Shown: one piece after another, positions 9,301 through 20,956 of the stretch
How the letters are laid out: every line of letters begins with the position of its first letter
Numbering within the stretch: the first letter of the stretch is position 1
Assembly: GCA_022605425.2 (NCBI GenBank)
Contig: JAKIMF020000001.1
Location: 250,501-314,500, forward strand
Direction of reading: 5' to 3'
Source of the DNA: Hamiltosporidium tvaerminnensis
Lineage: Eukaryota; Microsporidia; Dubosqiidae
Length of the DNA stretch: 64,000 bases
Program-made: the position numbers and the translations under genes
Notes under the pieces: model-generated
Told to the model about the DNA's origin: nothing
The model's database searches: none
Seen by the model: only the letters and a program-made list of their open reading frames with translations

Positions 9301-9690
9301 TAATAGATCAGAGATATAAATAGATTGGAGATATAAACATTGATTCAAGAGAATTTTTAATTTAATTTTTAAACTTATTTTTAGGAAATTAAACGTAGAA
9401 TATTTAAGAATTTAAAAAGGTTTATTTAAATGTTTTATACTTTAGAAAATTGAATTGTATTTTAGAAAGTAAATTTAAGAATATTAAATAAAGAAATAAG
9501 TATAAAATGAATTGTATTTAAGAGAGAGAATTGTATTTAGAAAGTTGATTTAGAAATCTAAATAAATAAATAAGTATAAAGATAATTTTATTTAGAAAAG
9601 ATAATTGTATTAATAGTTTTCTCATAGTATTTACTAAGGATATCTGTTTTGCCTTATTGGTTTATAAAAATATACTTATAAGGTATTTAT
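9301..9690. other. AT-rich spacer with short AGATATAAAT and TATTTAGAAA repeats
   Basis: No conserved coding frame. Degenerate short repeats (GAATTGTATTTAGAAAGT-like, about 60 bp apart) occur at 9440-9600. Confidence 0.6.
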
Positions 9691-10055
9691 TGGAAATCTG
9701 TTGGAATTGATGGTATTTATAAAGAAGTAACTAACAAATATATTTATAAGGATATAATAAGGTTGGAAGAGAAACTAGAAACTGATTATTTTAAATTATA
9801 AAGAATTAAATTAAAGAATAGATTACTGTATGGCTTTTTATACGGAATAAATATTTGTAAAGAAAGCTGTATTTCTTTATATCAGAGTGTGATGAATATG
9901 TTTTATTACTATGTAGAGATAATAAGGTAATTAGTAAAATATTTTGGTATTGAGATATGTAAAGATGTGAAAGTAGAAGATATTCTGAATTTATCTTTTT
10001 ATAAAGAGTATTGAAACAATCTTAAGGCAACATGTAGTGATATTTTAAGTTTTTA
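9691..10055 (+). pseudogene. Reverse-transcriptase relic related to the 40.6-kb LINE
   Basis: Two segments match the intact LINE protein in order. TGGAAATCTGTTGGAATTGA encodes WKSVGIDGIY, against WKAAGIDGIY in the LINE. Near 10007-10045, FYKEY-NNLKATCSDI aligns with LNKEYGNNLKATWIDV. Stops and frame changes lie between and around them. Their spacing (about 330 bp against about 360 bp in the LINE) fits a collinear fragment of the palm domain. Sequence distance suggests an old insertion or a sister family. Confidence 0.72.
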
Positions 10056-10985
10056 TTTACTTTATTATTATTTTAATACCTTTTAAGGTAAAGATTTTAT
10101 ATAAAAATATTTATTTAAAAGAAGGTAAATGAAAATTTTATTATTGAATGAAGATTTTACTTAGAAAGGTTTTCAAAGAAATTTGTTATGTTTTTGTATT
10201 TTATGGGGTTTAATTATATTTTGATTTATTTTAGTTTACGATACGTATATATAGGTTACAATTGTTTATTAAATATTGATTATTAATATTGATTAGTAGC
10301 AAAAATTTTATTAAAAATAGGTTAAAAAACTTTGAATTTAAGGCTAGTCTCAATTGAGGTTATAAAAAAAACTGGTTTTAAAGTTATAAGGAAAACTGAG
10401 TATAAATGATATTTTTGTTATTTTACAAATAATCTTTTCAGGAGAATAGGTTATTTTAAAAATTTTGTGGGTAATAAAGATATCAGGTGTAATTAATTTG
10501 TTTAGGAAAGGGTTTATGTTGAAAAAGTAGAAAACTTTTTAGGACTTTGGTCAGGTGATTTAGTGTAAAAAAAAAATTTTATGTTTTTTTACATGCTGTA
10601 TTGTTTTGAAATAAGCTATGAGAGTGATGAAGAGAGTTTGGCGATATTTTTAAATGATACTTTTTGGCAAAAAGTGTTGGTAGAGAATATTGTATGTTAA
10701 GATTTGTTATAACGAGTGTTTAAATCGTGCAAAACACGAACTGAATTATCCATCTACATACTTTAAAGTTTCAAACAACTTACCATTAACCATTTAATTT
10801 ACTATCTTATAGTTACAAATTAAAAAAAGCTTCAATGGTATTTTAAAGATGGTCTCTATACTATTGCTTGCAGACATATTTATCCGAACTTTCACGATTT
10901 TAGTGTAGAGTAGGTGTTTAATATATAGAAAGAAACAAATTTACAAATATAGAGTTTAAGATATTTTTTATTATGAATCTGAGTT
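10056..10985. other. Unannotated AT-rich spacer
   Basis: I see no gene, tRNA or tandem array here. Homopolymer A/T runs dominate. Confidence 0.6.
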
Positions 10986-11538
10986 CAAAGAAAAATTTTT
11001 AGTTTTCAACACTTTTATTCACAAATAATCATTTTTTTTATTATTCTATACTAAAGATGCAATACTAAAGAATATGTAATGTGTAAAATAATTAATTATT
11101 AATAGTTTAGATGTTATTGGTATTTGTCATTAATAATTTAGGAAATTGTAGATTAGATTTAATAGTAGAAATTATTAATAACGACTTTCTATGTTTATAT
11201 GTTAATTTGGATCTGTAAATATTTTTTGGTGTATTTCGTTTAAGAAAATCTTTTTTTCAAACAAATATTTAGTGTCGAAAGCAAAATAAAACTTAGGAAA
11301 ATTTATAGAACTTGGTTGAATTGTGTAAAAGAGAAATTCTTATAGGATTCCGTTTTAAATTTTATTATTTCTCTTTAAAATTATTGCTGAGATACATTTT
11401 TATATTTTTAAACATCTGTATGAAAATTTTGACATTTCATTTAAAAATTAATAATAGACATGAAGAAATCTTTTCTGTGGTTTGTATAAAATTCAATTGT
11501 ATATTGTCCCGAGGATTAAAAAGTTTGGAGACCCTTTG
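10986..11538 (-). mobile_element. hAT transposon relic 1 (C-terminal dimerisation region and one terminus)
   Basis: On the minus strand, 11170-11290 reads KRNTPKNIYRSKLTYKHRKS. This resembles the hAT C-terminal dimerisation segment that follows the FGSTYLCEQ motif; here the motif is eroded to CFRH-IFV. The 11506-11538 end (complement CAAAGGGTCTCCAAACTTTT) is the terminal sequence typical of animal hAT elements. The matching opposite terminus was not found, so the left limit is approximate. Relic 2 at 59.5-60.2 kb is collinear. Confidence 0.72.
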
Positions 11539-12435
11539 GTCTAGATGGACTCTATGTAAGTTTCTGGTATATCTTAACTGGAAATATATACGGTTTTAAA
11601 ATGTAGATTGAGTAGGTATTCTGCTACTTCTAAGGAGCCTAAGGATGGGCTTTAATTTTGAATCACAATCCATGAAACAAACATTTGAAACACCAGGAAA
11701 CTCACCGTCTATTAAATTATTTATACACATCTTTGGATATAAATTTTGTGATCTAGGTTTCTAGAGAAATACTGATGGTTTATTGCGGGAGCAGTTATCT
11801 ATGTTGGTCGAGAATTGAGTTAATAACATGAAAAGATATAAAATTTTCTATCCTTTTAGTATAAATTGATATTTATAAAACAAAAATATTTTTACTTTTG
11901 AATTTTTACATTTATATTGAATTTAATCTTAAAAATATTTTTTGCTGAATTTTATTAAAAAAAATATAAAATTTATAATTTGACTATAAATATTTAATTT
12001 TACTTCATAGAAGAAAAACAAACAGTTTAACTATTTAATTTATTGGTATTGTTACGTTTATTTTTCTAATTTTTTTGTATAATTCTCATTTTTTTATAAA
12101 TTATTAATTCGAGTTGTATCTCTGTGTTTATTATGCGTTTAAAGTATTTATTGTAATATAAATAAAAGAAGAATATTGCAATTTATTTAAATTAAAGAAA
12201 TTAAAGAAATTAAAAAAAAAATTAAATTAAAGAAATTAAGGAATGTTAAGTAATTATAGAAATTAGGAAATTTAAAATATTGTAGAAATAGAGAAATTAA
12301 GGACATTAAATAAAATATTTTTGAAGAATTTAGAATACAGTTAGTATGAATTCAGTTCTTGTCTTGTTCCTTGTTTCTTTTATATCTCTTTTGTAGTTAT
12401 ATTAGACCCTTTTTATATATTTTGAATCAAAGGCG
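11539..12435. other. AT-rich spacer left of the inverted duplication
   Basis: No recognisable gene. A-rich degenerate repeats (AAATTAAAGAAATTAAAG) lie at 12185-12310. Confidence 0.6.
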
Positions 12436-12716
12436 CAAATATTAGAAAAATTATAAATTGAATTAGATTATCTTCTTTTATAGACATAAATAATTTGATT
12501 ATTTACATTTTAGTGGTTTTTTAATCTAAATATTTAAAAAGAAGAGATTCGATTTTAAAATCTATATTAAAAACCAAGAAAATGGAATCAAAAAGAATAT
12601 TTTATATTCTATTTTTGCATTATTATATTAAAGATCAAATTTATATTAGAATTTAAATTAGGAAAATTAATTTATCATTTATTATGTTTAAATATAATTT
12701 GTAATTTACTCCTTAT

Positions 12717-14522
12717 ATGAGTCTGGTTTTTTGGATTTACATTGTAAGTTGTTCTCGTGTGATAAATATTATAAGAAACGGCAGCAGATTTCGAAACCTG
12801 CATCGAAGTAATTGTTTCACATCTTTATCTAAGAACGAATTGAGTGCTAATGAAAGGTCGAATATTTATGAAACAAAAAAACCAGCATCTTTAGCAGCAA
12901 AGAAAATTGATCCCGTGTATAAAAGCCTTCATGAAATCAAATTATTACATAAAAATGTTACGGAAAATAGAAATTTTATACCTAGTGACAATGAAAGGAT
13001 TTTACCTTATTTGAGATTTAATATTAAATGCATTTTAAAGAAGGAACGTAAAAATAGTAAAAACTATCTTGAAGATTGTGATTTTGAGAATCACTTCCTT
13101 AAGGTAGCCTATCCAACCCGTTTATATGTAGAAAAGGATTTGGATCTTTATAATTCGTCTACTAAAGAACTTTTTAGAAGGAAAAGGAGTGTTTCTATTA
13201 AGCCGAAGATATTATCAAAAATGATAAATACGTTTTTTGAAAAAAGTCAAGATGAGTCATTTAATCTCAGCAATAGAAATGCTTATGATTTTTTTGATTT
13301 TAAAAAAAGTGAAACACTGATGAATATTAAGAATGTTATTAGAGATACTGAAAATCGTTTGGCGCAAAATGGTACATCAGATTCTTTAAAATGGGCAAGA
13401 TTTTTTCAAGATTCGGAAATAGAGAACCTTTTTATTTTTTATTTGCTATTAGTTAAATATTCAAATGAAAAACAAAATATGGATGAATTTTTGTCGAAAA
13501 ATAATCTTGACTTGGATGTGATTCAGTCTAAAATTGCGGAGATTAAAAGTTGTCATTTTGATGGTTTTGATTTTACGGAGACTTTGGATTTGAATTTTTA
13601 TGATTATAACTATTTTTTTGACGCATCTTCAGAATTTTATGAAGATAGTTTAAAACTTTTGGCAAAAAACTTTCAAGCTATAAATTATGATCAATTTGGA
13701 AATATGAACGAATCATTCCTGAGCGAAGATAAATTTAATGAAGTTTTCAAGAAAAAAATATATGATCATAAGATTCCATTAGATTTTTTAACTTGCATTC
13801 GAATAAAAAAAGAAACCACTAATATTTTGATTAAAAGACTATTTTTGGAAGTCCAAACTGTAAAGATGATAATGAAATTGTATGATACCTTATTTTTGGT
13901 TTATTCATATCAAAGAACACAGATGGATTATGTCATAGTGGCTAATTTTATAATATTTTTTGCAAAAGATATTGTAAAACTTTTTGAACACGAAAAAAAC
14001 GAACTGACAGTATTTCTTACGCTGATCTGCAATTTAAGAAATTTTTCATTATCCTGTGCTGAAATAGCGAGTTTTTCAGATAAACCGGTTAAAACATATG
14101 TAAACCTATCTGTTATAGCGATGTTTTCACAACTTAAAATTGAAGACCAGAATGATGCTGTTATCGTTGATTTAAAAAATGAAATTTCAAGGAATTTCTT
14201 TGTTAGTTTTCTTTATAGCCAATCTAATTGGTTAAATAATATTTCAAGATTTTACGGAACAGGATACAACTTTTTTTATGAATTCAAATTTATTGAGCAT
14301 CTATTATGTCGTCAATATGGTATTTCTTATCTAAAAGGTGAATGTTATTATTATAATTTATTAATGTATCTACTAGATAATAATATATTCATTTCTGACA
14401 TATTTGACAGAGATGAACTTCTCTACGTAGCAAGGTCACTTCGTTCAAATAATGCATTTGGTAATACTTCTAAAGAATGTAGTGAATTAATACGCATAAT
14501 TGAGTATTTTTTAAAAGTCTGA
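12717..14522 (+). CDS. Family A protein, left copy (601 aa, possibly secreted)
   Basis: I do not recognise a known domain. The protein starts with a short hydrophobic stretch (MSLVFWIYIVSCSRVINII) that could be a signal peptide, followed by a basic, Ser/Asn-rich region. The body is mixed charged and Phe/Tyr-rich and probably helical. The start is supported by the identical ATG in the paralogue and by CTCC five bases upstream. The paralogue at 52473-54284 is nearly identical over the first 480 or so residues, then drops to roughly half identity over the last 120. It converges with family B on the opposite strand. Lineage-specific families with leader peptides are common in microsporidia; an exported role is inference. 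Confidence 0.75.
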   Translation: MSLVFWIYIVSCSRVINIIRNGSRFRNLHRSNCFTSLSKNELSANERSNIYETKKPASLAAKKIDPVYKSLHEIKLLHKNVTENRNFIPSDNERILPYLRFNIKCILKKERKNSKNYLEDCDFENHFLKVAYPTRLYVEKDLDLYNSSTKELFRRKRSVSIKPKILSKMINTFFEKSQDESFNLSNRNAYDFFDFKKSETLMNIKNVIRDTENRLAQNGTSDSLKWARFFQDSEIENLFIFYLLLVKYSNEKQNMDEFLSKNNLDLDVIQSKIAEIKSCHFDGFDFTETLDLNFYDYNYFFDASSEFYEDSLKLLAKNFQAINYDQFGNMNESFLSEDKFNEVFKKKIYDHKIPLDFLTCIRIKKETTNILIKRLFLEVQTVKMIMKLYDTLFLVYSYQRTQMDYVIVANFIIFFAKDIVKLFEHEKNELTVFLTLICNLRNFSLSCAEIASFSDKPVKTYVNLSVIAMFSQLKIEDQNDAVIVDLKNEISRNFFVSFLYSQSNWLNNISRFYGTGYNFFYEFKFIEHLLCRQYGISYLKGECYYYNLLMYLLDNNIFISDIFDRDELLYVARSLRSNNAFGNTSKECSELIRIIEYFLKV

Positions 14523-15584
14523 TTCAGTTATTGATATTAAGTTTAACTTTATTCTCTGAAATCAATAAAAAAAAGTTTTTTCATTCACTTCATAACCTTT
14601 AAACTCTTTTTTTAAATATTACAGTAAAATTAATTTTTGGATATACTTTTTAAAATAATTCAGTCTTCATTTGCTTTTAACAATAGATAACGGAGAAATA
14701 AAGGCCACATATTTTTTCCTGTGACAATTTACTAACAAAAGAGTACATTACGCTTTCACGTGAAGCCGGTTTCTGGTTTTAAATATTTAAACATTCAAAT
14801 GGTTTTTATACTATCGTCGTAAAACTTCTTACTTTAAACTTTCATTAATATGGTGAAGTAGATTGTAAGGCGATTGGGTTTAGAACCCGGTCTTTATTGT
14901 TTAATTTATTTTTTTAAAACTTTTTTATCTCAAATTGTGGAAACTAGCTCATAAATCGAGTGTGGTTTATCTCTCACCAAAATTTCACAATGATTTTTAC
15001 TCCATTGCAATACACTCATTACCAAGCAGTGGTTTTTAATGTGGGTTTTCTCTTACAAATATTCAATGAATGAAAAAAACAATAAAAATCATATTAGACA
15101 CGTGTTTGTCTATTCTTATACTAATAATTGCATTTTTAAAAAAAAATTACAATTAAATATGCGAGTAAAATAATCTATAGAAAATTAATTAAATATACAG
15201 CGTTTTTTATTAGGAATAAATATTCTTCACTGATTTATAAGTATTTTAAGGTTTATATAGCTGATTTCAATAAATATTATTTACTTTAGTAGAATATATT
15301 TTGTATTTTGTATTTGGTTATAATTATTTACGAACTATTCAAAAATACTTAATCAAATAATTTAAAGTTATTATTTTTGAATAATCGAATACTTAATATA
15401 AATAAAAAAAATTATTAAAAGCATTGGTTTTGGGATTCCTCACAGAACAAATTTTTTTTCATTTCTGTAAATTTATTTCAAAGAATTCAATACGATAGGA
15501 ATAATATACTTGTATTTTAAAAAACATAAATGACTTGAAATGTAAAGAAAGAAATGTTTATTTTATTTTTTTTATTTATTAGTT
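14523..15584. other. Spacer between convergent family A and B genes, with an R1 end fragment
   Basis: 14985-15062 resembles the R1 right end (CACTCATTACCAAGCAGTGG). 15100-15580 is conserved, as reverse complement, in the right duplication arm and is the 3' flank of family B. No gene seen. Confidence 0.65.
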
Positions 15585-17470
15585 TCAGTTTTCGTCTCCT
15601 GCATAGTATTCTCCTTCGGAATCAAAATCAGTATTTGGTGCATCATAACCAGAGTCTTCATTGAATTCTGAACACTCTTCTGATTCTTCTTCGCATGGAT
15701 CAGAATTGTTTTGTGGTTCTGTTGCAATTTCCGTAATGTCATTATCCCATGTCATGTTATGGATCGGCATATTGAAATCACCTTGATTTGTCTCGCTATT
15801 TTCTTGTTTTTTCTTTTCATTTTGTTTGGTTTGTTTGCTATTCTTCTCTTTTTTTTCAGTTGAGTTTGTAGAACTTGTATTTGACGAGTCATTTGTCATT
15901 TCATTTTCCTTTTTAGAGCATTCCCATGTTTGTTTTTTGGGGGATTGTTTGTTGAATTCAGAATTGCTTTGGTTATTAGAAAAAGGTTTAGATATCTCTT
16001 TTGATTCTGGAGTTGTGCAATCCTTCTTACAGTCAAAGTTATTTTGAGTTTGGTTATTCTTATTACTGCTTATATCGCTAGGATTATCTTCTGGTGCAAA
16101 TTTTCCGTATTTCCTATAATATTCCCATAAATGAATTTGACGGGAATACTCACTGTCAGAGTCAATCATTTCATCATGATCTATATGTTCTTCCATATCG
16201 TTTTTGTGTTGATCGTTGTATTTATATTTTTCATCTGAAACTTTTTTGTTGCAACAATTTGAACACGCATATTGTCTCATACAACCCTCACTTGAATCCT
16301 CTACTTCAAACGAACCACTTTGATTTGAAACATTTGTTTCGTTTTTAGCGGGAAGACTATTAGCTTTTTTTTGTCTTCTTGGATGTCGAACTTTTGTATA
16401 TTCATCAGACTCACTTTCACAAATATTGACAAACACAGAGTTTCCAGAAAATTTATTTTTATATTTTCCTTCTATTGAATCGAGTGACCTATAAAAGTTA
16501 TCTAGGTTGTTTTGTAACCTTGATATATATGGAATGAAGGTATTTTGTTCATCCTCGTCTGTGTTTCTATTTCTTCTGTTATTTGCTAAAGATCTATTCG
16601 AAATCGATCTGTCAAAATAATTTAATATTCTTGATCTGATGTGTTCCCGATTTCTAATATTTCTATTTGTTCTAAATCGTATACTTTGTGGAAGAGTTTC
16701 AAAAATATTGTTATTATTGCTCTGATTTTCAATCGTATTTGAATAAATCGGTGGTTCATGCTCCGAAGATAAATTTATGTCAGATAATTCTCTTTCTTCT
16801 ATAGGCGATGAAAAGGGTTCGATTGTCGATTCTGGATATACTCTACTTGAAAAATTTGATCTTTGAAAAAAACCATTGATATTTATATTAAATAGACTAT
16901 CTCGTGTATCCATATTCGTAAGTGTTCTCACTCTACATCTACGTTCGCGAAAAAAACGTTCATGACTCGAAGATAAATTAGAATCTTCATTATGACAGTT
17001 GTTTAAAATTTCTGGACTTAAATACTCTATTTCATTATAGGTTTCTTCCTCAATATAAGTTGATTTGTCATCTTCATCATCTATGTTGCTAGAGCTAATA
17101 TTTGAATACTCATTGTCGATATCCGAACAATTATTGTATTCAATATTTATTATTGGATCATTCTGAGCTACTATGTTCTCAAAAAGAAGTTTCCGTTCGG
17201 GGTTTTCATTTTGGTATTCTGATGGTTGAATTTCTTGATTGTTAATATCTTCGTCATTTATATTTTTCTTAGTATTTATTATTGTTTTACCGGTAATATT
17301 AACATCTTTTTTGTATCAGATTTTTCCTCGCTATTCTGATTCTTTTTATCTTCTTTTATATCAGATTCTGATTGTTGTTCGATCATTGAATTTTTGTCAT
17401 CCGAAGAATTCTTTTTATTCGTAGCATTATTATTATTTACTGGTGATGTAATATTTTCTTTTTTTGGCAT
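15585..17470 (-). pseudogene. Family B acidic Asn/Ser-rich protein, left copy, frameshifted near the N-terminus
   Basis: Starts MPKKENITSPVNNNNATNKK at 17470 and ends DFDSEGEYYAGDEN at 15585. One base is missing near 17313 (GATACAAAAA here, GATATCAAAAA in the right copy), giving a stop after 63 residues. The original frame is otherwise open from there to 15585, so a single deletion breaks a gene of about 628 codons. Visible features are an acidic, low-complexity N-terminal half; IRFRTNRNIRN; YACSNCCNKKVSDE, a Cys cluster that might bind metal; and the conserved block LWEYYRKYGKFAPED. The C-terminal tail is Asp/Glu-rich. Function unknown. Confidence 0.8.
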
Positions 17471-17840
17471 TCGTTATAAATTCTTCACCTTTTTATAAAT
17501 GACGTAAAACGAATGTGAAACTTCGTTTCTCAAACATTGAAAATGTAAAAAGCTATTCGTTGTTGTTTAAATATGTTTGGATTTCGAGGCAAAAAACATT
17601 ATAGAATCCAAACGTTGGTCTTTATAGAATTTACTTTGTTTATTTTTCGTTTTGTTTCGAATATTCTGCAAAAAAGTTTGAAAATCTATTAGATTCTTAA
17701 TCGAATATTCTATTTGTCATTGCTTTTCAGGAATGCAAAAAAATATGCCTTTTACATCGCTTTTGTGCACAGGAATAAATGAAACAATTGGTATTATAAC
17801 CTAAAAAAATTGATATCAAAATAAACCCAAATTTTATCAT

Positions 17841-18124
17841 TATTTTTGAAAAATAGGGATAATTTATTGTTAATTGTACTCTAATGCTCTAAATATGATC
17901 GAATTATCGAATTTTGAATGGGAATTTTAACATCATAAGTTTAAAATTTATCTGAAAGAGTTTTAGATTGAAATGAATCATAAACCCCTAAAAAAAATTA
18001 TAGTCACATGATATATAATTTAATTCAAGTCATTTTGTTGAAATAATTACTGAAACTGTAATGAATTAACGTTTTAATTTTAAATAATCACGTATTTTAA
18101 AACCGTAAGTTGTAATTCTTTCTT
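17841..18124. other. AT-rich spacer between the inverted duplication and R1 copy A
   Basis: No gene seen. It marks where homology with the right arm ends. Confidence 0.6.
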
Positions 18125-18805
18125 TTCATGGCATTAAATCTTTACTAGGTTTAACATAAATAACTGCTCTTCTGGCATTCCATTGGTACCACCTACGATA
18201 CCTGCGTCACAAAGCCTTTTATCTACCAAGTGTGTAGAACCCAATTAATAGGTGAGGCGGTTGCCCGGAGTTCGTTAATGTCCGTTGCATAGTGTGTGAT
18301 CGTAGGTTTAACTCCATCCTGAGCTTCTCCCAAAAGACTATGTAGCATTTCCACTTACTCTACACTTCTGAACCCAATAAACTTCTAGCTAAGATATATT
18401 TCAGAGGTTTACAGGGGGTCCACCTAGACAATGCAATGTCATACCAACAGGTATAACCTGCTACTTAGCTCTCCCGGCTTTTAATGGTTTTTATTTTTAT
18501 ATCTCCCAAGCGCTAAGTCTTCTAACCCGAGTGAGCAAGGCTATGCTTCCATGCTTTTATATGGCAATTACCTACAATTTCAACTGCGGTTTGTGATCCA
18601 ATCAAATAAAAAACTACAAATAAATTTGTAAAAAAAAGTTTCTCCATTTCTTAGACATTATCCTCCTCATATAAACTCCCATGAAACAACCGAAGATGTA
18701 TGTGATTTTATTCCCATTAAAAATACAAACAATGATCCTCACATTAAGTTCACACACTCATTGCCAAGCAGAAAGTTTTTAATGCAGTTATCCTTCCCAC
18801 TCAAC
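18125..18805 (+). repeat. R1 dispersed repeat, copy A
   Basis: Shares the R1 landmarks CAGTTGCCCGGAGTTCGTTA (here with GG for AG), GTCATACCAACAGGTATAAC, CTTAGCTCTCCCGGCTTTTA and CACTCATTGCCAAGCAGAAA. The left end is diverged. It ends about 55 bp before the LSM6 start codon. No frame is conserved between R1 copies, so R1 is non-coding. Confidence 0.85.
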
Positions 18806-18847
18806 AAAGTTCAATTTATAAAAATTATTTTACTTATAAATTACAAT

Positions 18848-18850
18848 CCC
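18848..18850 (+). promoter_or_regulatory. CCC motif upstream of LSM6
   Basis: CCC 11 bases before the ATG at 18861. A CCC or GGG signal close to the start codon has been described for microsporidian genes. Confidence 0.45.
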
Positions 18851-18860
18851 TTATTAAGAA

Positions 18861-19088
18861 ATGGAAAATAAAAAAATATTTTACCAAAATTTTATAGGAA
18901 ATTCGGTGCGTGTAAAATGTAATGATAGCACTTTTTACGTAGGAAAAATGATTTCTATCGACGGATATTTAAATATTGTTATAGAAAATCCACTTTTTTA
19001 TATATCAGAAACCACAGAACCATTAAAATATAAAAGTATTTTTATCAAAGGAGCAAATGTCGATTATATATCTTTAGAATCAAAATAG
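18861..19088 (+). CDS. LSM6: LSm6, Sm-like subunit of the U6-associated ring
   Basis: A 75-aa single-domain Sm protein. Sm1 covers about 10-45 (IGNSVRVKCNDSTFYVGKMI, then DGYLNIVIEN) and Sm2 about 58-72 (IFIKGANVDYISL). The DGYMNI-type turn and the GxNVxYIS ending point to LSm6 rather than SmF. LSm6 sits in the LSm2-8 ring that binds the U6 snRNA 3' end and in the LSm1-7 ring of mRNA decay. The length is near the 80-86 aa of human and yeast proteins. The 5' leader is short and starts just after an R1 element. SmF is the alternative, less likely. Confidence 0.85.
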   Translation: MENKKIFYQNFIGNSVRVKCNDSTFYVGKMISIDGYLNIVIENPLFYISETTEPLKYKSIFIKGANVDYISLESK

Positions 19089-19470
19089 TTTTTAAATTTT
19101 TCTTTAATCGTAACTTATTTTAAAATATTTTATAATTTATTTTTATTCTTTTAATTTCTTTTTAATATTACCGAACGTTTATTCTTAAATTTTTCTTTAT
19201 TTTTTAATTTCTTCCATATTCTTTCCGCTTTCTTTGCCAAATTCCTTGTAATTTACTAGCATTCTTCTTTCTATCTTTCCTAATACATTTTTACAATTTT
19301 ACAAATAAATTCGGTTTTTTATTTAATTAAGAATTTATAATGTTATTTCCTTTATTCATTCACATTTATAATTCCTTTATAAACATTCTTTATATTTCAA
19401 TTTTATTTTTTATATTTTAAAACGAAGCTGATTTCTATTATTCTAATTAACTGTAAGATGGAGTGAACTT
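19089..19470. other. T-rich spacer
   Basis: Runs of TTCTTTATTTTTTAATTTC-like sequence; no gene seen. Confidence 0.6.
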
Positions 19471-19680
19471 TGGGTTTTTTCATTTAAACTCTAATTCTAA
19501 TTACAATCCTAATCCCGATTCAAACTCTAATTCTAATTCAAACTCTAATTCTAATTCAAACTCTCTCTAATCACAATTCAAATCCCGATTCAAATTCTAA
19601 TCAAAACTCTAATCCTAATTCAATCTCAAATTCTAATTCATACTCTAATTCTAATCCTAATTCTAATTACAATTCCAGTG
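19471..19680 (+). repeat. Minisatellite of TCTAATTCTAATTCAAAC units
   Basis: Irregular 6- and 12-bp units of CTAATT and CAAACT with variants such as CCCGATTCAAAC. Confidence 0.85.
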
Positions 19681-20039
19681 TGTTATAAACCCCTGTGTAA
19701 ATTTAATTAATCATCGTTTTTTCTAAAATTCTAGTTTCAGATTTCTTGATCTTTATATTATTATATATTAATTAAAAAATCTCCGATTCTTCTCATTAAA
19801 CAGAATAAATAATTTTGATTCTCTCTTCTTTAAAAATTATAGATTAAAAACCTTTTTATTTGTAAATTTATTAAAATACTTTTTAATCTGTGAAATAACA
19901 ATACCTTCTAAGTCATAATATTTCAATGCTAAGTAAATTTATAAAAAAACTCAATTGTAAAAAACTTAGGATTTTTAAAATACTCTATAAACTAAAATAT
20001 TATTACGTAATTCTTTATATTCTAAAATCTAAAAAAATT

Positions 20040-20240
20040 AGGATTTCTCAGTCTCACTAAATTTAAAATACAAATTTTTCTAATTCTGATTAAATTTAAA
20101 ATATTTCTCAGTCTCACTACATTTAAAATATTTCTCAGTCTCACTAAATTCAAAATATTTTTCTAAGTCTGATTAAATACAAATTATTTTTCTCAGTCTC
20201 ACTAAATTTAAAATATTTTTCTAAGTCTGATTAAATTTTA
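20040..20240 (+). repeat. Tandem repeat of TTTCTCAGTCTCACTAAATT units
   Basis: About seven units of about 30 bp, alternating CAGTCTCACTAAATT and AAGTCTGATTAAATT forms. They end 20-40 bp before the epimerase pseudogene. Confidence 0.8.
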
Positions 20241-20261
20241 AAAAACCACCCTCAACAGTCT

Positions 20262-20956
20262 ATGGTACAAAAAATTACACAACTTGAGGCTAAAAAAATA
20301 TATTCTGATCTTTTTGAAATGGGATTTTCTTTAAACTCATTAATGAAATAGCTGGTTACTTATCATATAACATAATATCAGACATTTTAAAAAAAGAAAA
20401 ATTAAAAAATGTTTTAATACTGATAGGACCTGGCAATAATGGAGGGGATGGGTTATTTATATCTAAATATCTAAAAATAGAAAATTATAATATTAAAATA
20501 TGGTGTAATAAAGACAGTACATCCAGATTTATTAAAAATTTGTAAAAATTTAGAAATTGAAAATCCAAATCTAAAACAAAAATTAAATCAAATTCTAAAA
20601 AATTTGTAAAAATTTAGAAATTGAAATATCTAATTTTGATTTTATTATTGATTCTAGATTTGGATTTTCATATAAACCACCAATAAGAGAACCGTATTTG
20701 TCAGTAATTAATAAAATTAAAAATCATAAAAAAAGTTATTTCTATTGATGTTCCTACATCATATGTGGTAGATAAAGAAAATACTGATTGTATTTTTAAA
20801 CCTTTATTTGTTATATGCTTTGTTGCTCCTAAATTCTGTTGTGTTGGTTTAAATGTTTAGGTTGTTAAATGTTTTATTCCAAGAAGTATTTGTAAATATC
20901 TTTATGATTTGAATTATGATAGTTATAGATATTATGAATCTTTGGAACTAAAATAA
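20262..20956 (+). pseudogene. NAD(P)H-hydrate epimerase (YjeF N-terminal domain), decayed
   Basis: The enzyme repairs damaged NAD(P)HX together with its dehydratase partner. Conserved pieces occur in order but in different frames: start MVQKITQLEAKKIYSDLFEM; NEIAG; the nucleotide-binding loop LIGPGNNGGDGL (about 20425-20460); DSRFGFSYKPP; VISIDVPTSYV; then APKFCCVGLNV followed by TAG. I count at least four lesions: a frameshift near 20338, another near 20520, a partial duplication of AAAATTTGTAAAAATTTAGA (20537 and 20599), and a frameshift near 20735. No intact copy is in the window. Confidence 0.82.

Larger units (their letters stand above)
12436..17840 (+). repeat. Left arm of a 5.4/6.5-kb inverted duplication
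   Basis: The arm matches the reverse complement of 48027-54565. Outer homology starts near ATTAGAAAAATTATAAATTG (12441) and its complement at 54541-54560. Inner homology ends near AATAAACCCAAAT (17820) and ATTTGGGTTTATT (48030). Both arms hold family A and family B genes tail to tail. The intergenic middle has diverged, and the right arm is about 1.1 kb longer there. Confidence 0.9.

Noticed and set aside
11312-11599. A 95-codon plus-strand frame
   Set aside because: It overlaps the antisense hAT remnant and terminus; composition is not gene-like.
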